Shown here in pieces: positions 54,457 through 58,690 of a stretch of 58,690 nucleotides of DNA. The stretch is from assembly GCF_000424985.1 (NCBI RefSeq), contig NZ_AUKX01000037.1, positions 1 to 58,690 of the forward strand, read 5' to 3'. A program made the translations under genes and the position numbers. Position 1 is the first letter of the stretch. Every line of letters begins with the position of its first letter. This DNA is from Arenibacter latericius DSM 15913. GTDB taxonomy: Bacteria > Bacteroidota > Bacteroidia > Flavobacteriales > Flavobacteriaceae. The notes under the pieces were generated by a model that saw nothing but the letters and a program-made list of their open reading frames with translations, did no database searches and was not told the origin of the DNA.

Positions 54457-55353
54457 ATGAATTATAAGAATATTACCGTAGCGGGAAGTGGTGTTCTAGG
54501 CTATCAAATTGCTTTTCAAGCTGCTTTTCATAATTTTAAGGTGACAGTTTATGATATTAATGATGAAATGCTAGACAAGGCAAAAGCTAAATTCAGCATA
54601 ATGAGTAATGCTTTTAAAACAGATTTAAATGCCAATGAAGAACAGTTAGCTGCTACTTATGCCAATTTAAAGTATAGTTCTAATCTTGAAGAAGCCGTAA
54701 AAGAGGCCGATTTATTAATTGAAGCTGTTCCAGAAAACCCAAATATAAAAACCGATTTTTACCAAAAGTTAGCAAAGGTTGCCGTAGAAAAAACAGTATT
54801 TGCTACAAATTCATCTACGCTTTTACCAAGTCAGTTTGCCGATGTAACTGGTCGTCCTTCTAAATTTTTAGCTCTTCATTTTGCCAATGATATTTGGAGG
54901 AATAATACTGCTGAAATTATGGGACATCCAGGTACAGACCCTAATGTCTATAAAGACGTAGTTGCTTTTGCTAAAGCTATTGGCATGTTAGCTTTGCCTT
55001 TACAAAAAGAACAACCAGGTTACATTTTAAACTCTTTGTTAGTGCCATTTTTAAGTGCTGCAACAAGTCTTATGGCTAATGAAGTAGCTGACCCTAAGGT
55101 TATAGACAAAACGTGGATGAAAGCAACTGGAGCTCCATTAGGCCCTTTTGGGATTATAGATGTTGTAGGTATAAATACGGTGTATAACATCAATAGAATG
55201 GCTTCTGAAGAATCAAAAGACCCTTTAAAATTGAAAGCGACCAAATACTTAAAAGAAAACTTTATTGACACCAACAAATTAGGAGTTTCTACCGGAGAAG
55301 GTTTTTATAAATATCCTAATCCAGCTTACCAAGAAGATGATTTTTTAAGTTAA
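54457..55353 (+). CDS. 3-hydroxyacyl-CoA dehydrogenase
   Basis: The 298-residue enzyme has the N-terminal Rossmann fold VAGSGVLGYQIAFQA (GxGxxG), Asp in VTVYDIND for NAD, the catalytic His in FLALHFAND, and a C-terminal domain with PGYILNSLLVPFLSAA and GPFGIIDVVGI. It oxidises 3-hydroxyacyl-CoA, or acts as a 3-hydroxybutyryl-CoA-type dehydrogenase. Length is right for the single-function family. No other beta-oxidation gene is adjacent. Confidence 0.85.
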   Translation: MNYKNITVAGSGVLGYQIAFQAAFHNFKVTVYDINDEMLDKAKAKFSIMSNAFKTDLNANEEQLAATYANLKYSSNLEEAVKEADLLIEAVPENPNIKTDFYQKLAKVAVEKTVFATNSSTLLPSQFADVTGRPSKFLALHFANDIWRNNTAEIMGHPGTDPNVYKDVVAFAKAIGMLALPLQKEQPGYILNSLLVPFLSAATSLMANEVADPKVIDKTWMKATGAPLGPFGIIDVVGINTVYNINRMASEESKDPLKLKATKYLKENFIDTNKLGVSTGEGFYKYPNPAYQEDDFLS

Positions 55354-55684
55354 AGTAGGGGTTTGTTTATTAACTCCTAATGCGGAGCTATTGGATTCTA
55401 AATTAGAAATTAAAACATAAAAACTAACTTAGAGGAATTGTCCATAGGGGTAATTGACAATACCTATAGAAATCATTTTGCCCCCCGCCTCCACGGATTC
55501 GGGCAAGCACGCCTGAATAGTACGGGCAGGCCCGCCTTAACGCATTCGGGCAGGTCCGCTTGAATGGACCAGGAAGTTAAATAAACGGGGAGTCAAATCC
55601 ACTAAGTGAAGAAAACAAGGAAACCCGGGAAGTAACATTTCTGGTTTTTTGTTCAGTTTATTTCTTAAGACTAACCTTCCCCCT
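55354..55684. repeat. Intergenic region with REP-like palindromic repeats
   Basis: Three GC-rich units built on ATTCGGGCAGGCCCGCCTGAA lie between about 55496 and 55568, each with partial dyad symmetry, in otherwise AT-rich DNA. A possible terminator follows near 55616-55645 (GAAACC paired with GGTTTT, then T-run). Units like these are probably dispersed repeats of the host genome. Confidence 0.55.
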
Positions 55685-55729
55685 ACTGACCAATATCATA
55701 GTTTAAAAAAGTAGGTGTATTTATTTTTA
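55685..55729 (+). promoter_or_regulatory. Crp/Fnr-like box and promoter of the first usp gene
   Basis: TGACCAATATCA (55687-55698), inside ACTGACCAATATCATAGTT, is centred 29.5 bp upstream of the -7-like TATTTTTA (55722-55729). That puts it near -41.5, the class II activator position. The same arrangement precedes the two following usp genes. Confidence 0.6.
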
Positions 55730-55753
55730 TAGAAACCGATAATTGGAGGACTT

Positions 55754-56608
55754 ATGAAAAAAATATTAATTCCCACAGATTTTTCCGAGAACTCCAAAAA
55801 CGCAATTCGTTACGCGCTTGATCTGTTTAAGGAGACTCCTTGCCATTATTATTTGCTGTATGTTAATGTAGATGGTTCAAAACATTTTGAAAACCCAGTT
55901 TATAATTTGGGTACTAACATCTTGGTGGACAAAAAACCTAAAGTTATAGATGAGAGATTAAAAGATTTAGTAAAACTTATAAACTCCGCTTCCACCAAGA
56001 ATCAGCAACATCAAACTACTACGCTTAGTGAAGAAGGTTTTTTTCTTAAAGCCATACGAAAACATGTCTTGGATAAGAATATAGAACTTATTGTTATGGG
56101 AACCCGTGGAGCTACCGAGATAAAGGAGTTTTTTATGGGCAGTCATGCTGGGGACGTAATCACTAAGGTAGAATGTGATGTTTTAATTATCCCAGATAAG
56201 GCGCGTTATACAGCCTTTAAACAAGTAATCTTCCCTGTAGATTTTGAATCGCCCCTAAGTGAAGAGATTATTAAAACCACCCGACAGTTAATCGGTTCAC
56301 AAAAAGCTCATATCAAACTACTCTATATAACAAAATCTGGAATCCCACTAATTAAAGAGATAGAGATATTACAAAAACAGTGGATAGAAAAGCTTTCTAG
56401 AATCCTACTCAATCCTATTAGCTTTCACAGGGTAGTCGCCAGCAAAATTGAGCATGGTATTGACCATTTTGCGAAAAGTACCAATGCAGATCTTATTATC
56501 ATGATATCCAAAGATTATGGACTACTACATAGACTGTTTTTAGACACCACGGTAGAAGAAGTCAGTTTTTGCACGAAAATTCCCCTTCTGTCTATACAAG
56601 GTTCCTGA
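55754..56608 (+). CDS. Universal stress protein, tandem UspA domains (1)
   Basis: The 284-residue protein has two UspA-like domains (about 1-145 and 150-284). The first has KKILIPTDFSENSKNAI and the ATP-binding signature VMGTRGATEIKEFFMGSHAG. The second is more diverged, lacking a full glycine-rich loop (LIIMISKDYGLLHRLFL). Such tandem Usp proteins are common in Bacteroidota and respond to stress or oxygen limitation. A Crp/Fnr-like box lies 50 nt upstream. Confidence 0.88.
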   Translation: MKKILIPTDFSENSKNAIRYALDLFKETPCHYYLLYVNVDGSKHFENPVYNLGTNILVDKKPKVIDERLKDLVKLINSASTKNQQHQTTTLSEEGFFLKAIRKHVLDKNIELIVMGTRGATEIKEFFMGSHAGDVITKVECDVLIIPDKARYTAFKQVIFPVDFESPLSEEIIKTTRQLIGSQKAHIKLLYITKSGIPLIKEIEILQKQWIEKLSRILLNPISFHRVVASKIEHGIDHFAKSTNADLIIMISKDYGLLHRLFLDTTVEEVSFCTKIPLLSIQGS

Positions 56609-56623
56609 TTTGAAATCCTTTAA

Positions 56624-56668
56624 ACTGACCTTTATCATGGTTATTGAAAATTAGCTGTTTTAATTTTA
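56624..56668 (+). promoter_or_regulatory. Crp/Fnr-like box and promoter of the second usp gene
   Basis: TGACCTTTATCA (56626-56637) is centred 29.5 bp upstream of TAATTTTA (56661-56668). The box sequence ACTGACCTTTATCATGGTT is shared in form with the other two usp promoters. Confidence 0.6.
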
Positions 56669-56693
56669 CTATATTATACTAAATAAAAACACT

Positions 56694-57530
56694 ATGGTTC
56701 GCATTCTTTTACCCACCGATTTTTCTGATAATTCTTTTGAGGCTATTCAATATGCTACAAAAGTCTATAACAAGACGGAATGTACTTTTTATTTACTACA
56801 TACCTATACCCCAACCGTTTATCAATCTGACTACCTAATGGGTAGTCCGGAACAAATAGAATTGGGAGATATATTGCAAAAAAGCAGTACTAATCAATTA
56901 GAAAAGTTAAAAAGTAAATTGGAGGATACCAATGGGAATCCTAAACACAAGTTTATTGTTCACTCTGCCTTTAACACCCTAATGGGTGAAATTTCTTATA
57001 TGGTAGAGGAAGAAAACATAGATTTGATAGTAATGGGAACCAAAGGCGCTACAGGTGCCCAAGAAATACTATTGGGGACCAATGCTGTACACGTAATAAA
57101 ACGTGCTAAGTGTCCAGTATTAGTAGTACCTCCAAATTATGAATACGAAGCCCCCAAGGAGATATTATTTCCCACCGATTATGAGATCACCTATGAAAAG
57201 GAAAAAATGAAACCACTACTTTCCATAGCAAATCTTCATAATTCTAGAATAAACGTAATGCACGTGCGAGCCGGCTATGAGCTTAATCCTTCTCAGGAGA
57301 AAAATAAGGCCCAACTAGGACAAGTATTAGAGAATAAAGGACAATTCCATGAAGTGCCAGACAACGGGATTATAACAGCTATAAACGAATTTCAGGTGAA
57401 GTCCAAATCTAACTTTTTAGTAATGGTGCAAAACAAACACACCTTTATAGAGAGATTATTCATTGAGCCGGTGATTAAAAAAATCGGTTTTCATGTTACC
57501 ATACCATTTATGGTCTTACCACAACTTTAA
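56694..57530 (+). CDS. Universal stress protein, tandem UspA domains (2)
   Basis: The 278-residue protein is a paralogue of its neighbours, with VRILLPTDFSDNSFEAIQ at the start and VMGTKGATGAQEILLGTNA as the ATP-binding loop of the first domain. The second domain begins PKEILFPTDYEITYEKE and lacks the glycine loop. It has its own promoter-like region with the shared box rather than being read only from the first gene. Confidence 0.88.
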   Translation: MVRILLPTDFSDNSFEAIQYATKVYNKTECTFYLLHTYTPTVYQSDYLMGSPEQIELGDILQKSSTNQLEKLKSKLEDTNGNPKHKFIVHSAFNTLMGEISYMVEEENIDLIVMGTKGATGAQEILLGTNAVHVIKRAKCPVLVVPPNYEYEAPKEILFPTDYEITYEKEKMKPLLSIANLHNSRINVMHVRAGYELNPSQEKNKAQLGQVLENKGQFHEVPDNGIITAINEFQVKSKSNFLVMVQNKHTFIERLFIEPVIKKIGFHVTIPFMVLPQL

Positions 57531-57652
57531 GCTTAAGTATTTACACCGAGCTAAATAAAATATATAGCTCTTTAATCCATTTATGGGGGATATCCATCGC
57601 TTATTACAAAAAAAGCAGACAGGTATCCCTCATTTTACTCTTGCTATAGCCA

Positions 57653-57697
57653 ACTGACCATTGTCATAGTTATCCTGCCTCTGCTACTTTATATTTA
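57653..57697 (+). promoter_or_regulatory. Crp/Fnr-like box and promoter of the third usp gene
   Basis: The box TGACCATTGTCA (57655-57666) is a dyad, TGAC-N4-GTCA, within ACTGACCATTGTCATAGTT. It is centred 29.5 bp upstream of TATATTTA (57690-57697). Confidence 0.65.
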
Positions 57698-57724
57698 CAT
57701 AAACATCTCCTAAAAAAGGAACTC

Positions 57725-58375
57725 ATGGATAAAAGAATACTAGTTCCTACCGACTTTTCAAAAAACGCACTTAATGCAGTGCGATATGCACTTGACTTGT
57801 ATAAGAAGATAAACTGTGAATTTTATTTACTAAACGTTTTTAGGCTAGACAGTTATACCACAAGTAACCTCTTGGTTCCTGAACCTGGAAGTACGGAGTA
57901 TGAAAATGCTAAAGCAAAATCTGAGGAAGAATTCGCAAAGCTATTAGAGATGATAGCTCTGCATCAAGACAATTATAAACATACTTTTTATACCATATCC
58001 TCTTATAATTTCTTATCGGAGGCCTTAGAACAGACCATTGCCACAAAAGATATCGATTTGGTGATTATGGGAACCCAAGGGGCCTCCGGAACTAAAGGAG
58101 TGATATTTGGCAGTAATACCGTCAACACCATGGAAAAAGTTAGGGAATGTCCTGTATTGGCAATACCAGAAAAGGTGCAGTTTACAGCACCTAAGGAAAT
58201 TGTTTTTCCTACCGATTTTAAATCCCGATACAAAAGAACAGAATTGAAATACCTCTTAGAAATTGCCAAAATTCACCAAGCCATCATTAGAGTAATCTAT
58301 GTGAATAAGAACATGGATTTAAATGAAACCCAAGAGAATAACAAACAATTAGGCTCTAGTTTAAGTTTGCGTTGA
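57725..58375 (+). CDS. Universal stress protein, C-terminally truncated (3)
   Basis: The 216-residue frame matches the first two usp proteins until about residue 205 (NKNMDLNETQENNKQL), then ends in an unrelated tail (GSSLSLR). The paralogues are 278 and 284 residues long. The break coincides with the start of an IS1595-type element, so the second Usp domain has lost its last 60 or so residues. The first domain, with VMGTQGASGTKGVIFGSNT, is intact and may still bind ATP. Confidence 0.8.
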   Translation: MDKRILVPTDFSKNALNAVRYALDLYKKINCEFYLLNVFRLDSYTTSNLLVPEPGSTEYENAKAKSEEEFAKLLEMIALHQDNYKHTFYTISSYNFLSEALEQTIATKDIDLVIMGTQGASGTKGVIFGSNTVNTMEKVRECPVLAIPEKVQFTAPKEIVFPTDFKSRYKRTELKYLLEIAKIHQAIIRVIYVNKNMDLNETQENNKQLGSSLSLR

Positions 58376-58690
58376 TATTAGTTTTTCATACCTAGTGTCT
58401 ATATTTCTGTATCTGGCATAGGTTCCAATGTCTTCAACGGTCTTGGGAACAAAGGCCTGGAGCATGTCCTTACTACCCTTGAGGTGCTCCTTTACCCTAA
58501 ACCAATTCAGATACTGCTGAAGATATTTGGTCGAAACGCCCCAAAAAGTGCCGTCTATCCATTTCTTTAGTCTATTGTGCGTGGAATTCACATGTTGTAT
58601 ATGGTAAACGCCTTGCTTTACCCGTTGTTTTATAATTCCCTTCAGGGCATGGTGTTCCAGTTTTCGATCCATTGCAAAACCTTTGTAGAT
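58361..58690 (-). mobile_element. IS1595-type transposase, C-terminal part, cut by window edge
   Basis: The open frame runs off the right edge; its internal ATG 58672 is probably not the start. The visible C-terminal 103 residues include HIQHVNSTHNRLKKWIDGTF and GVSTKYLQQYLNWFRV, the signature of ISXO2/IS1595-family transposases. The element end is probably near 58348 (GGCTCTAGTTTAAG), within the third usp gene. The catalytic Asp residues would lie outside the window. Confidence 0.75.

Overview
The window looks like an integrative and conjugative element (ICE) of a Flavobacteriaceae-type Bacteroidota chromosome, followed by about 9.5 kb of ordinary chromosome. The assignment rests on the Bacteroides-style tra gene order (ParA, TraE, TraF, TraG, TraJ, TraK, TraM, TraN, TraO, TraQ-like), on TAnnTTT-type -7 promoter elements, on the Bacteroidota-type IF-2 N-terminal domain in the first large gene, and on the fused CzcA-CzcC metal pump. 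A tyrosine integrase (47444-48655) faces away from a partial tRNA-Met gene (48817-48860) that looks like the right attachment site. The left end is not in the window.

Layout. 1-530: debris of an IS66-type element and the 3' end of a group II intron. 794-12139: defence island with an IF2N-SIR2 protein, a WYL regulator and a type I restriction-modification locus in the order hsdM, hsdS, reverse transcriptase, hsdR. The reverse transcriptase (RT) is flanked by noncoding DNA; the segment between it and hsdR holds consecutive stem-loops ending in a terminator. 12448-14469: small secreted proteins and a lipoprotein, one of them split by a nonsense codon. 14828-18383: a KAP-type P-loop NTPase and an AbiEi/AbiEii toxin-antitoxin pair behind a perfect 34-bp palindrome. 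18527-21430: relaxase, MobC-like accessory protein and a probable oriT. 21722-32582: metal-resistance block, all on the minus strand (ArsR regulator, MerTP, Cys-rich protein, Zn/Cd P-type ATPase, Fur-like regulator, PII-like protein, RND adaptor, RND pump fused to a TolC-like channel, small His-rich protein). 32583-33431: noncoding, with a five-unit array of 40-bp repeats built from 8-mers. 33432-45871: the conjugation operon, ending in a roughly 1000-residue multi-domain lipoprotein. 45877-48860: lipoprotein, two small genes (one an excisionase-like helix-turn-helix), integrase and attR. 49133-58375: chromosomal genes for a hydrolase, an SDR enzyme, a polysaccharide deacetylase, an MFS transporter, a 3-hydroxyacyl-CoA dehydrogenase and three universal stress proteins. 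The last of these is cut by an IS1595-type transposase at the window edge.

How the parts fit. The left half is cargo (phage defence and metal export) on a self-transmissible element. The relaxase, oriT and mating-pair genes supply transfer, but no VirD4-type coupling protein is visible. Most notable are the RT placed inside a type I restriction locus with a structured RNA candidate beside it, the repeat array next to a ParA plus small basic partner (a likely partition or relaxation site), and three usp genes carrying a Crp/Fnr-like box at exactly the same distance from their -7 elements. Functions are assigned from sequence motifs only; no database search was run.
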